From: an uncultured Pseudodesulfovibrio sp.
GTDB lineage: Bacteria > Desulfobacterota > Desulfovibrionia > Desulfovibrionales > Desulfovibrionaceae
Assembly (NCBI RefSeq): GCF_963662885.1
Contig: NZ_OY760055.1
Coordinates: forward strand, 692,001 to 756,000
Reading direction: 5' to 3'
Length of the DNA: 64,000 nt
This document shows, one piece after another, positions 27,520-37,525 of the stretch. The notes under the pieces were generated by a model that was not told the DNA's origin, did no database searches, and saw only the letters and a list, made by a program, of their open reading frames with translations. The position numbers and the translations under genes were made by a program. Each line of letters begins with the position of its first letter. Within the stretch, counting starts at the first letter, position 1.

Positions 27520-28698
27520 ATGAGAGTCAAACTGAGTCTGTTAGCTCTGTGTCTCGTCATGGCGGCCATGCTGGCGGCCTGCGGCGGCGAAGCGAAAAAG
27601 GATGAAGCGCAAGATAAGAAAGCCGACGTCGAGACCGGCGAGGTAGCCGCTCCGGCCAAGAAGCTCGTTCTCGGCGTTGCCGGTGCCCATTCCGGTGATC
27701 TGGCCTCCTACGGCCTGCCCACCGTCAATGCCGCCAAGCTGGTGGCCGACAAACTGAACGCCGCCGGCGGCGTGAACGGCGCCATGGTCGAGGTCATGCC
27801 TCAGGACGATCAGTGCAAGCCCGAGCTGGCCACCAACGTCGCCACCAAGCTGCTCTCCGACAACGTGAAGATCGTGCTTGGCCATATCTGCTCCGGCGCC
27901 ACCAAGGCCGCTCTGCCCATCTACCTGTCCGGCAAGATCGTGGTCATGTCTCCGTCCGCCACCAACCCGCCGCTGACCCAGTCCGGCGAGTACCCGAACT
28001 TCTTCCGGACCATCGCTCCGGACGACGCCCAGGCTGCCCTGGAAGTCTCCTTTGCCAAGTCCCTGGGCCTGAAAAAGGTCGCCATCATCCACGACAAGGG
28101 TGACTACGGCAAGGGCTTTGCCTCTTTCTGCAAGCAGTTCATCGATGCCGACCCGGCCATCGAGCAGGTCCTGTTCGAGGGCGTGACCCCCGGCGCCGTG
28201 GACTATTCCGCCGTGGTTCAGAAGATCAAGAGCTCCGGTGCCGAAGGCGTTATCTTCGGTGGTTACCATCCTGAAGCTTCCAAGATCGTTACCGGCATGC
28301 GCAAGAAGGACATGGACATTCCCTTCATGTCTGACGACGGCGTGAAGGACGACACCTTCATCAAGGTTGCCGGCAAGTACGCCGAGGGCGTCTACGCCAC
28401 CGGTCCCATGGACTTCTCCGCCAACCCCCTGTACCAGGAGGCCGTTGCCGCCCATAAGGCCAAGTTCGGCACCGATCCCGGTCCGTTCTTCCCCGAGGCT
28501 TACTCCGCTGCCCTGGCCCTGCTGAACGCGGTCAAGGTCGCCGGCGGCACCGATTACGACAAGATGATCGATGCCCTGCACACCTCCTACGTCGAGACCC
28601 CGGTCGGCAAGATCAAGTTCGACGCCAAGGGCGACGCCGAGGGCGTCGGCTTCGCCGTCTACCAGGTGAAAGACGGCAAGTACATGGAAGTCAAGTAG
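27520..28698 (+). CDS. livK: Branched-chain amino acid ABC transporter, binding lipoprotein
   Basis: A 392-residue type I periplasmic binding protein. The start at 27520 has a strong GAGGAGAGG site. The signal ends in a lipobox (MLAACGG), so it is lipid-anchored, then a charged linker leads to the LivK fold (VLGVAGAHSGDLASYGLPT; GHICSGATKAALPIY; VAIIHDKGDYGKGF). It captures Leu/Ile/Val or related amino acids for LivHMGF. First gene of a five-gene operon; a stable hairpin after it probably raises its expression over the permease genes. Confidence 0.93.
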   Translation: MRVKLSLLALCLVMAAMLAACGGEAKKDEAQDKKADVETGEVAAPAKKLVLGVAGAHSGDLASYGLPTVNAAKLVADKLNAAGGVNGAMVEVMPQDDQCKPELATNVATKLLSDNVKIVLGHICSGATKAALPIYLSGKIVVMSPSATNPPLTQSGEYPNFFRTIAPDDAQAALEVSFAKSLGLKKVAIIHDKGDYGKGFASFCKQFIDADPAIEQVLFEGVTPGAVDYSAVVQKIKSSGAEGVIFGGYHPEASKIVTGMRKKDMDIPFMSDDGVKDDTFIKVAGKYAEGVYATGPMDFSANPLYQEAVAAHKAKFGTDPGPFFPEAYSAALALLNAVKVAGGTDYDKMIDALHTSYVETPVGKIKFDAKGDAEGVGFAVYQVKDGKYMEVK

Positions 28699-28722
28699 AT
28701 ATAGACTTCCAACTGCATTAGA

Positions 28723-28752
28723 CCAGGGGACGGGCCAAAGCCCGTCCCCTGG
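28723..28752 (+). terminator. Intra-operon hairpin between livK and livH
   Basis: CCAGGGGACGGGC and GCCCGTCCCCTGG are perfect 13-bp arms around a CAAA loop. Only ATTTATTT follows, so it is likely a partial terminator or mRNA stabiliser that favours the binding protein. Confidence 0.65.
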
Positions 28753-28780
28753 ATTTATTTAATGAACAGGATTCACGACA

Positions 28781-29683
28781 ATGGAATATTTCCTTGAGCT
28801 GTTCATGGGTGGGCTCACCCGAGGCAGCATCTATGCTCTGATCGCTCTGGGCTACACCATGGTCTACGGCATCATCGAGCTGATCAACTTCGCCCACGGC
28901 GAGATCTACATGATCGGCGCCTTCACCGGGCTCATCGTGGCCGGTTTGCTGACCATGCTGGGCTTCCCGGGTTACGCCATCCTGGTAATCGCCATCGTGT
29001 GCGCGGTGGTCTGGGCCGCGGCCTACGGGTTCACCATCGAGAAGATGGCCTACAAGCCGCTGCGTAACGCTCCCCGGCTGTCCCCGCTCATCTCCGCCAT
29101 CGGCATGTCGATCTTCCTGCAGAACTACGTCATGCTCGCCCAGACCTCGGACTTCCTGCCCTTTCCCGAACTTATCCCGCATTTCGCCTTCATGGATAAG
29201 ATGGGCACGGTCATCAGTTCGGCCGAGCTGGTCATCATTCTGGCCACCGTGGCTTCCTGCGTGGGGCTGACGCTGTTCATCAAGTTCACCAAGCTGGGCA
29301 AGGCCATGCGCGCCACGGCCCAAAACCGCAAGATGGCCATGCTCGTGGGCATCAACGTGGATATGGTCATCTCCGCCACCTTCGTCATCGGCTCCAGCCT
29401 GGCGGCCGTGGGCGGCGTGCTCATCGCCTCGCACATCGGGCAGATCAACTACTACATAGGCTTCATCGCGGGCATCAAGGCGTTCACCGCCGCAGTGCTC
29501 GGCGGTATCGGCTCCCTGCCCGGAGCCATGCTGGGCGGTCTTGTCCTCGGGCTGACCGAGGCGTTCGCCACCGGCTATGTCTCGTCGGACTACGAGGACG
29601 TTTTCGCCTTCCTGCTGCTCGTCCTCATCCTGATTTTCAGGCCGTCGGGCATCATGGGCAAGGAAAAGACTCAGAAGGTCTAA
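28781..29683 (+). CDS. livH: Branched-chain amino acid permease LivH
   Basis: A 300-residue inner-membrane permease with about eight helices. The N-terminal GLTRGSIYALIALGYTMVYG, NFAHGEIYMIGAF and the C-terminal AVLGGIGSLPGAMLGG are family signatures. It forms the channel with LivM. Length is as expected. Confidence 0.95.
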   Translation: MEYFLELFMGGLTRGSIYALIALGYTMVYGIIELINFAHGEIYMIGAFTGLIVAGLLTMLGFPGYAILVIAIVCAVVWAAAYGFTIEKMAYKPLRNAPRLSPLISAIGMSIFLQNYVMLAQTSDFLPFPELIPHFAFMDKMGTVISSAELVIILATVASCVGLTLFIKFTKLGKAMRATAQNRKMAMLVGINVDMVISATFVIGSSLAAVGGVLIASHIGQINYYIGFIAGIKAFTAAVLGGIGSLPGAMLGGLVLGLTEAFATGYVSSDYEDVFAFLLLVLILIFRPSGIMGKEKTQKV

Positions 29684-29731
29684 TAGGGATCATCGCGGCC
29701 AAAGAGGCCGCTGACCGCGAAGGAATATATC

Positions 29732-31048
29732 GTGAGCAACGAAAGCAATATCATGAACCAGAGCTTCATCAGGTTCTTCCTGACCGCCGGGTGCGACGGC
29801 TACGCCCACGCGGTGCGGAAGTCGCTGTTGGTGGCCCTGTGGTTCGTCTTCCTGACTTTCCCGATCATGGTCATCCGGGTGAACACCATCGAGAACACGG
29901 TGGTCTGGCACTGGAACCGCATCGGGTACGTGGCCCTGGCCATTTTCTTCGGCTCCTTCGTCTGGCGCTGGCTGTTGGCGCGCAAGGAACTCAAGAAGGA
30001 CGAGCGGAGCAGTGAGAACAGGCTCGAATCCCTGTTCACCGTTTTCCAGACCAAACCGGCCATCAAATACACGCTGCTGCTGGTCATCGGCGTGGTGGCG
30101 GCCGTCGCCCCGCTGAAGATCAATCTCTTCAACGGCGAATTCCAGTTGTTCAACCTCTACCAGACCAACATCATGATTTCCTGCCTGCTGTACATCGTGC
30201 TCGGGCTGGGCTTGAACATTGTTGTCGGACTGGCAGGGCTTCTGGACCTGGGGTTCGTGGCCTTCTACGCCGTGGGCGCTTACGCCTACGCCTTGTGCAA
30301 CATGCACTGGGGCGTCGGCTTCTGGTACATGCTCCCGATTGGTGCCGTGCTCGGGGCCATGCTCGGTCTGCTTCTCGGCTTCCCGGTACTGCGTCTGCGC
30401 GGCGACTATCTGGCCATTGTCACACTGGGGTTCGGCGAGATCATCCGGCTGGTGCTGGAGAACTGGGGCGACGTCACCATGGGTCCCTCGGGCATCTCCT
30501 CAATCGATCGACCGGGGTTCTTCGGCATGAAGCTTGGGGTCATCGGCTCCACGCACTACATGTATTACATCATGATCGCCCTCATGGTCCTGACCATCTT
30601 CTGCGTCAACCGCCTGCAGAACTCCCGTATCGGGCGTGCCTGGCTGGCCCTGCGCGAGGATGAGATCGCCTGTCAGGCCATGGGCATCGACAAGATGAAG
30701 ACCAAACTCATGGCCTTTGCCCTTGGTGCCACCTGGGCTGGCATGGCCGGTGTGGTCTTTGCGGCCAAGACGACCTTCATCAACCCGGCATCGTTCACTT
30801 TCTGGGAATCGGCCATCATCCTGTCCATCGTCGTCATCGGCGGCATGGGCTCCATCCGGGGCGTCATCGCCGGAGCGGTCATCCTCATCCTGGTGCCCGA
30901 ATACCTGCGCGAATTCGCCCAGTTCAGAATGCTCCTGTTCGGGTCCATCATGGTCCTGGTCATGGTCTTCCGGCCGCAGGGGCTGATCAGCGCCAAGCGC
31001 AAGATCTACGAGTACAAGGCCGCAGAGCCGGAGGCCGTCCATGAGTAA
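29732..31048 (+). CDS. livM: Branched-chain amino acid permease LivM
   Basis: A 438-residue permease with an N-terminal extra pair of helices before the core, as in E. coli LivM. Core motifs are GLAGLLDLGFVAFYAVGAYA, LRGDYLAIVTLGFGEI and ILSIVVIGGMGSIRGVIAGA. GTG start at 29732 behind AAGGA. It overlaps livG by eight bases. Confidence 0.94.
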   Translation: MSNESNIMNQSFIRFFLTAGCDGYAHAVRKSLLVALWFVFLTFPIMVIRVNTIENTVVWHWNRIGYVALAIFFGSFVWRWLLARKELKKDERSSENRLESLFTVFQTKPAIKYTLLLVIGVVAAVAPLKINLFNGEFQLFNLYQTNIMISCLLYIVLGLGLNIVVGLAGLLDLGFVAFYAVGAYAYALCNMHWGVGFWYMLPIGAVLGAMLGLLLGFPVLRLRGDYLAIVTLGFGEIIRLVLENWGDVTMGPSGISSIDRPGFFGMKLGVIGSTHYMYYIMIALMVLTIFCVNRLQNSRIGRAWLALREDEIACQAMGIDKMKTKLMAFALGATWAGMAGVVFAAKTTFINPASFTFWESAIILSIVVIGGMGSIRGVIAGAVILILVPEYLREFAQFRMLLFGSIMVLVMVFRPQGLISAKRKIYEYKAAEPEAVHE

Positions 31049-31827
31049 TCCCGTTTTGAACGTCAACGCCGTGAGCAAGGACTTCGGGGGCATCCGCGCC
31101 CTGGACGAAGTCGATCTGGTGGTCAATGACAGGGAGATCGTCGCCCTCATCGGCCCCAACGGGGCAGGGAAGACAACCTTCTTCAACTGCATCACCGGCA
31201 TCTATACGCCTACGTCCGGCGATGTGATCATTGATCCCAAGGCCCAGGGCAAGACCAAGCGTATCAACGGCAAGAAGCCCAACATCGTGACCGAGTTGGG
31301 CATGGCCCGGACCTTTCAGAACATCCGCTTGTTCCCGTCCATGACCGCCCTTGAGAACGTCATGATTGGTACCCATTGCCGGACCAAGTCGTCCATTTGG
31401 GGGGCCATTTCGCGCAACAAGGCCACTCGGCGCGAAGAGCGGGAGACCATCCAGAAGGCCTACGATCTTCTGGAGCTGGTAGGCCTGGCAGAGTTCGTCA
31501 ACGAACTGGCAACGAACATGCCGTACGGCAAGCAGCGCAGGCTCGAAATCGCCCGCGCTCTGGCCACGGATCCTTTCCTCCTGTTGCTGGACGAACCGGC
31601 GGCGGGCATGAACCCGCAGGAAACTCTGGATCTGGAAGAACTGATCATCAGCATTCGCGAACAATACGGCATCGCCATCATGCTCATCGAGCACGATATG
31701 AAGATGGTCATGTCCATGTCCGATCGAATTTACGTTTTGGACTACGGACGCATGATCGCGGACGGTACGCCCGAGGAGATCGCGGCGAATCCGGAGGTCA
31801 TCAAGGCCTACCTCGGGGAGGAACACG

Positions 31828-31835
<8 letters not shown>
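31041..31835 (+). CDS. livG: Branched-chain amino acid transport ATPase LivG
   Basis: A 264-residue ABC ATPase with Walker A GPNGAGKTTFFN, the family insert (GMARTFQNIRLFPSMT), a signature-loop equivalent (MPYGKQRRLEIAR) and Walker B LLLLDEPAAGMNPQE. It overlaps both livM and livF by eight bases, showing tight coupling. Confidence 0.95.
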
Positions 31836-32544
<709 letters not shown>

Positions 32545-32554
32545 TGGAAAACTC

Positions 32555-32581
32555 CGAGGCCGGGCGCTAAGCTCGGCCTCG
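32555..32581 (+). terminator. Hairpin after livF
   Basis: CGAGGCCGGGC and GCTCGGCCTCG pair over 11 bp with one mismatch. No good T-run follows (TCATATAT), so it may be weak and allow some read-through to guaB. Confidence 0.5.
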
Positions 32582-32618
32582 TCATATATGATAAGCAAAA
32601 ACGCTCTGGAGGAATGAC

Positions 32619-34073
32619 ATGAGCAAAATACTTGATAAAGCATTGACCTTTGACGATGTCCTGTTGTTGCCGGGCTATTCCAACGTGCTGCCCAGCGATG
32701 TTGACGTTTCCACCTATCTCACACCGGGGATCAAACTGAACATTCCGCTGATCTCTGCGGCCATGGACACGGTTACCGAGTCCAGAATGGCCATATCCAT
32801 GGCCCGCCACGGCGGCGCGGGCGTCATCCACAAAAACATGTCCGTGCGCGAGCAGGCGAGGGAAATCGACCGGGTCAAGAAATCCGAGTCCGGCATGATC
32901 TCCGATCCTATCACCGTGCATCCGGACGACGACCTGGCCAAGGTCAAGTCGATCATGTCCGAGTACCGGATTTCCGGTCTGCCCGTCGTCAAGGGCGATC
33001 ATCTGGTCGGTATCATCACCAACCGTGACATCCGCTTCGTGCAGGACGACAAGTCCCAGGTCTCCGAGTTGATGACCTCCCGCGATCTGGTCACCGTGCC
33101 CGAAGGTATCGACAACGAGGAAGCCAAGCGCAAGCTGCACCAGCACCGCATCGAAAAGCTGCTCGTGGTCGACGAGGAAAACCGCCTCAAGGGCCTGATC
33201 ACCATCAAGGACATCAACAAGCACAAGAAGTACCCCGACGCGGTCAAGGACTCGCGCGGCCGTCTGCTGGTCGGCGCGGCCATCGGCATCGGCAAGGACT
33301 GCCTGTCCCGCTCCGAAGCCCTGCTGCACGCAGGTGCCGACTTCCTGGTTCTGGACTCGGCCCACGGCCACTCCGAGAACATCCTCAAATCCACCCGCGA
33401 GCTGCGAGCCGCCTTCCCCGAACTCCAGTTGGTCGGCGGCAACGTGGCCACCTACGAAGGCGCCAAGGCGCTGATCGAGGCCGGTGTGGACACGGTCAAG
33501 GTCGGCATCGGCCCCGGCTCCATCTGCACCACCCGCATTGTTGCCGGTGTGGGCGTACCGCAGATCACCGCGGTCATGGAGGCCAGCCGTGCAGCCCGCG
33601 AGGCTGACAAGTGCATCATCGCTGACGGCGGCATCAAGTACTCGGGCGACGTGGTCAAGGCTCTGGCCGTCGGCGCGAACTCCTGCATGATGGGCTCGGT
33701 TCTGGCCGGTACCGAGGAGTCTCCGGGTGAGACCATCCTGTACCAAGGCCGTACCTACAAGCAGTACCGCGGCATGGGCTCCATCGACGCCATGAAGAAG
33801 GGCAGCTCTGACCGTTACTTCCAGGAGAAGTCCAAGAAGCTGGTGCCCGAGGGCATCGTCGGCCGGGTTCCGTATCGCGGCAAGGTGGGCGAATCCCTGT
33901 ACCAGTTCATCGGCGGCCTGCGCTCCGGCATGGGCTACACCGGGGCGGCCAACATCGGAGAGCTCTTCGAGAAGTCCAAGCTTGTCCAGATCTCTTCGGC
34001 CGGACTGCGCGAATCCCACGTTCACGATGTGACCATCACCAAGGAATCCCCGAACTATCGTGGCGACGGCTAA
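32619..34073 (+). CDS. guaB: IMP dehydrogenase
   Basis: A 484-residue enzyme that oxidises IMP to XMP with NAD, the committed step to GMP. It has a TIM barrel split by a CBS pair (about 95-205; ISDPITVHPDDDLAKV), the catalytic Cys loop GPGSICTTRIVAGVG, and the flap with YRGMGS. Strong GGAGGAAT site. It forms a pair with guaA 69 bases on. Confidence 0.97.
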   Translation: MSKILDKALTFDDVLLLPGYSNVLPSDVDVSTYLTPGIKLNIPLISAAMDTVTESRMAISMARHGGAGVIHKNMSVREQAREIDRVKKSESGMISDPITVHPDDDLAKVKSIMSEYRISGLPVVKGDHLVGIITNRDIRFVQDDKSQVSELMTSRDLVTVPEGIDNEEAKRKLHQHRIEKLLVVDEENRLKGLITIKDINKHKKYPDAVKDSRGRLLVGAAIGIGKDCLSRSEALLHAGADFLVLDSAHGHSENILKSTRELRAAFPELQLVGGNVATYEGAKALIEAGVDTVKVGIGPGSICTTRIVAGVGVPQITAVMEASRAAREADKCIIADGGIKYSGDVVKALAVGANSCMMGSVLAGTEESPGETILYQGRTYKQYRGMGSIDAMKKGSSDRYFQEKSKKLVPEGIVGRVPYRGKVGESLYQFIGGLRSGMGYTGAANIGELFEKSKLVQISSAGLRESHVHDVTITKESPNYRGDG

Positions 34074-34142
34074 GGCCGGTGTCCAGACCGGGAATGGTAA
34101 TTCGCCTTTTCATTTCTCCCATTGTGAATTAGAGAGAAACGC

Positions 34143-35687
34143 ATGCAAGACAACAGAGTTCTTATCCTTGATTTTGGCAGTCAGTTCACTCAGCTGATCG
34201 CACGTCGAGTGCGCGAGGCCGGGGTGTATTCCGAGATTCACCCCTGCAACGTCGACCCCGAAAGGGTCAAGGCGTTCAAGCCCTCGGCCCTGATCCTGTC
34301 CGGCGGCCCGTCCAGCGTTCTGGAAGGCGGCTGCCCCGAATTGAACATGGAATACCTTGAGATGGGTATCCCCGTGCTGGGCATTTGCTACGGCATGCAA
34401 CTGCTGGCCCACAATCTCGGCGGCAAGGTGGTTGCATCCACCGACCGCGAATACGGCCGGGCCCAGTTCTACGCTCAGAACGACTCCATCCTGTTTGACG
34501 GAGTCAAGGACAAGGACGACCTGACCGTGTGGATGTCCCACGGCGACCGTGTCGAAGTCCTGCCCGAAGGTTTCGTACCCATGGGCAAGTCCGACTCCAT
34601 CGAGTTCGCGGCAATGGGCAACGTCGAGAAAAAGATCTACGCCCTCCAGTTCCACCCCGAGGTGGCTCACACCACCGACGGCGCCCTGATCATCCAGAAC
34701 TTCCTGTTCAAGGTGGCCGGGCTGGAAGCGACGTGGTCCATGTCCTCCTTCGTGGACACGACCATCGAGGCTTTGAAGGAACAGGTCGGTGATTCCAAAG
34801 TCGTGCTCGGCCTGTCCGGCGGCATCGACTCCACGGTGGCAGCAGTCATGCTGCACAAGGCCATCGGCAAGAACCTGCACTGCATCTTCGTGGACAACGG
34901 GCTGCTGCGCATGGGCGAGCGTGAGGAAGTCATCGGCTTCCTGGCCGAGCACTTCGATCTCAACGTGAAGATGGTCGACGCTTCGGATGAGTTCCTGGCA
35001 GACCTGAAGGGCGTTGAGGACCCGGAGAAGAAACGCAAGCTTATCGGCTACAAGTTCATCGAGGTCTTCGACCGCGAGGCCAAGGCCATCGAGGGCGTGA
35101 AGTTCCTGGGTCAGGGTACCTTGTATCCGGACGTCATCGAGTCCGAATCCTTCAAGGGTCCCTCGGCCGTGATCAAGTCCCACCACAACGTGGGCGGCCT
35201 GCCCGAGAAGATGAACCTCAAGCTGGTTGAACCCCTGCGCGAGCTGTTCAAGGACGAGGTGCGGCGCGCCGCTTACGAACTCGGCCTGCCCGAGCACATC
35301 ATCTGGCGCCAGCCTTTCCCCGGCCCGGGCCTGTCCATCCGCGTCATCGGCGAAGTGACCGAGGAGCGGCTCCAGATTCTCCGCCTGGCCGACAAGATCG
35401 TTCAGAACGAGATGATGGCTGCGGATTGGTACCGCAAGGTCTGGCAGGGTTTCGCCGTGCTCCTGCCGCTCAAGACCGTGGGCGTCATGGGCGACGACCG
35501 CACGTATGAAAACGTCATCGCCCTGCGCATCGTCGATTCCCTGGACGCCATGACCGCGGACTGGTCCAGGCTCCCCTCGGAGTTGCTGGCGCGCATGTCC
35601 AACCGGATCATCCGGGAGGTCAAGGGCGTCAACCGGGTGGTTCTGGATATCTCCTCCAAGCCGCCGAGCACCATTGAGTGGGAATAG
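34143..35687 (+). CDS. guaA: GMP synthase (glutamine-hydrolysing)
   Basis: A 514-residue enzyme that aminates XMP. The class I amidotransferase domain (1 to about 195) has the nucleophile Cys in GICYGMQLLAH and the His/Glu in QFHPEVAHT. The ATP-pyrophosphatase domain has LSGGIDSTVAAV. The dimerisation domain ends in KPPSTIEWE as usual. Confidence 0.97.
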   Translation: MQDNRVLILDFGSQFTQLIARRVREAGVYSEIHPCNVDPERVKAFKPSALILSGGPSSVLEGGCPELNMEYLEMGIPVLGICYGMQLLAHNLGGKVVASTDREYGRAQFYAQNDSILFDGVKDKDDLTVWMSHGDRVEVLPEGFVPMGKSDSIEFAAMGNVEKKIYALQFHPEVAHTTDGALIIQNFLFKVAGLEATWSMSSFVDTTIEALKEQVGDSKVVLGLSGGIDSTVAAVMLHKAIGKNLHCIFVDNGLLRMGEREEVIGFLAEHFDLNVKMVDASDEFLADLKGVEDPEKKRKLIGYKFIEVFDREAKAIEGVKFLGQGTLYPDVIESESFKGPSAVIKSHHNVGGLPEKMNLKLVEPLRELFKDEVRRAAYELGLPEHIIWRQPFPGPGLSIRVIGEVTEERLQILRLADKIVQNEMMAADWYRKVWQGFAVLLPLKTVGVMGDDRTYENVIALRIVDSLDAMTADWSRLPSELLARMSNRIIREVKGVNRVVLDISSKPPSTIEWE

Positions 35688-35721
35688 CCCGAGAGATTAA
35701 ACCGATTACCCAGGTGAGCAT

Positions 35722-36081
35722 ATGTTTGGAATAGGCGGACCCGAATTACTGATTATCTGCGTGGTGGCGCTCATCGTCATCGGCCCCCAGAAGTTGCCCG
35801 AGTTGCTCCGCTCCTTGGGCAAGGGGGTGGCCGAGTTCAAGCGTGTGGGCAACGAAGTCAAGTCCACCCTGGACGACGAGGTGACCAAGGCCGAAGCCGC
35901 TGCCCGCAAGAAGGAAGTGGACGCCGAACTGGCTCGCCGCAAGGCCGAAAAGGCCAAGCAGGAGGCTGCCTCGGAAGCCGAAACTCCGGCTTCCGAGGAA
36001 ACCGCTGCTGCCGAGTCCGCGGCGCCTGAAGCCCCGGTCGCACCGGCTGGCGCTGCCGAGCCTGAAGAGAAAAAGGCCTAG
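35722..36081 (+). CDS. tatB: Twin-arginine translocase subunit TatB
   Basis: A 119-residue protein. MFGIGGPELLIICVVALIVI is the short membrane helix with the conserved Glu8, then GPQKLPELLRSLGKG forms the amphipathic helix. A long helical and Ala/Glu-rich tail follows. The GPQ motif and tail length favour TatB over TatA. TatB with TatC recognises folded proteins with twin-arginine signals. It lies six bases ahead of tatC; no tatA is in the window. Confidence 0.88.
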   Translation: MFGIGGPELLIICVVALIVIGPQKLPELLRSLGKGVAEFKRVGNEVKSTLDDEVTKAEAAARKKEVDAELARRKAEKAKQEAASEAETPASEETAAAESAAPEAPVAPAGAAEPEEKKA

Positions 36082-36087
36082 GTTTCG

Positions 36088-37413
36088 ATGAGTTCCGACA
36101 AAGAAGACGTCAAGGGACCCGAAGAAGAGCCTGTTTCCGGAAAGACCGTCGAACCGGAAGAGGATCCGAGCCTGACCGACGAGGAACCGGTATCCGCCGG
36201 ACCAGAGGAAGGGGAAGGAACCGATACCGATCAGGCGCAAAACGAGTCGGTTTCAGAAAGCGAAGAAGCCGCCGGATCGGACGAAGAGGCCGACGCTGCG
36301 GCGACCCCGCCCGATGTGTACGCCGCTACGGCCGTTCCGGCCGAGGGCGGCGACGGCGGTGGCGGTTCGGATGACGATACGGTGTCCGACGTTCCTGACG
36401 ACGACCCCGAAGATGAAGACGACGAACCCGAAGATGGTGACGGGGCCCAGATGTCCCTGCTCGACCACCTCGGTGAGTTGCGTTCCAGGCTGACCCGCGC
36501 GGCACTTGCCGTGTGCGTGGGCATGGTCGCCTGTTATTCCTTTGCCGCACAGATGTTCGACATCCTCATGCAGCCCATGGTGGATGTCTTTCAGAAGCAG
36601 GCTGCGGCCACGGCGCCGTTGCTGACCCCGGAGTTCTACCAGCAGTTCGGTGTGGTTTTCGAGAAGATGCTCTCGGCCAATGGTTTCAACCATCCCGAAC
36701 AGATGCAGATCTTCATGGCCGCCTTGCAGAAGGCACTCATGGCCGTGGCACGGGAAGGGCATTTTCAGTACACCTATCCGGCCGAGGCGTTTTTCGCGCA
36801 TATCAAGATATCCATCGTGGCAGGGCTCTTCCTGGTCAGTCCTTACGTGTTCGCCCAGATCTGGGGTTTCATCGCCCCGGGGCTGTACTCGCACGAGCGT
36901 AAGTGGATGATCCCGATGGCCCTGTTTTCGGGGATGTTCTTTACCGGCGGCGCGCTGTTCGGTTATTTCCAGGTCTTCCCGTACGCGTTCGACTTCTTTG
37001 CCGGGTTCTCCAACGAGGGTATTCAGTTTGTACCCAAACTAAACGAATATTTGAGTTTCTGCCTGAAACTCCTGTTCGCCTTCGGTTTGGTTTTCGAGCT
37101 GCCTTTGTTCATCTTCTTCCTGGCAAGGCTGGGCATGGTCTCGTCAACGGGACTGCGCCAGAAGCGCAAGTATGCGATTCTTTTTGCTTTTGTCATCTCT
37201 GCGATCCTGACTCCGCCGGATCCCTTCACCCAATGCCTCATGGCGGGTCCTCTGATCGTCCTCTACGAGGTCGGTATCTGGGTGGCCTACTTCTTCGGCA
37301 AGCGGGAGAAGCGCCATCTCAAGAAGGAGGCCGAGGCCGAGGCCAAAGCCCAGGCCGAGTTGGATGCCGTGGCGAAAGAGGGCGGAAAAGAAGACGGGGA
37401 AGAAACCCCCTAA
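36088..37413 (+). CDS. tatC: Twin-arginine translocase subunit TatC with acidic N-terminal extension
   Basis: A 441-residue protein, far longer than usual TatC (about 250). Residues 1-121 are a low-complexity acidic region rich in Glu, Asp, Pro and Gly. The core begins at MSLLDHLGELRSRL (M122) and has the signature FIAPGLYSHER with the signal-peptide-binding Glu, and six membrane helices. The first periplasmic loop, between helices 1 and 2, is longer than in E. coli by some 50 residues (about 163-230). The C-terminus adds an Ala/Glu-rich helix. An internal start at M122 would give a near-normal TatC, but no ribosome site precedes it, and the frame stays open from the TatB-proximal ATG. Confidence 0.9.
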   Translation: MSSDKEDVKGPEEEPVSGKTVEPEEDPSLTDEEPVSAGPEEGEGTDTDQAQNESVSESEEAAGSDEEADAAATPPDVYAATAVPAEGGDGGGGSDDDTVSDVPDDDPEDEDDEPEDGDGAQMSLLDHLGELRSRLTRAALAVCVGMVACYSFAAQMFDILMQPMVDVFQKQAAATAPLLTPEFYQQFGVVFEKMLSANGFNHPEQMQIFMAALQKALMAVAREGHFQYTYPAEAFFAHIKISIVAGLFLVSPYVFAQIWGFIAPGLYSHERKWMIPMALFSGMFFTGGALFGYFQVFPYAFDFFAGFSNEGIQFVPKLNEYLSFCLKLLFAFGLVFELPLFIFFLARLGMVSSTGLRQKRKYAILFAFVISAILTPPDPFTQCLMAGPLIVLYEVGIWVAYFFGKREKRHLKKEAEAEAKAQAELDAVAKEGGKEDGEETP

Positions 37414-37423
37414 CGACCTCAAT

Positions 37424-37470
37424 CAGGGCGGGCACCGCAAAAGTCGGTTCCTGCCCTGTTTATTTTTCTA
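37424..37470 (+). terminator. Terminator after tatC
   Basis: CAGGGCGGGCACCG and CGGTTCCTGCCCTG form a 14-bp stem with one wobble and one mismatch; TTTATTTTTCT follows. Confidence 0.75.
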
Positions 37471-37525
37471 GTCTTTTCCTCTATGTATGGGGATGACGCT
37501 CACGCTTACAGGAAAGGAGTGCGCC

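Noticed and set aside
32545..34142. Purine riboswitch upstream of guaB or guaA
   Set aside because: The leaders are short (about 70 bases) and lack the conserved purine riboswitch core.
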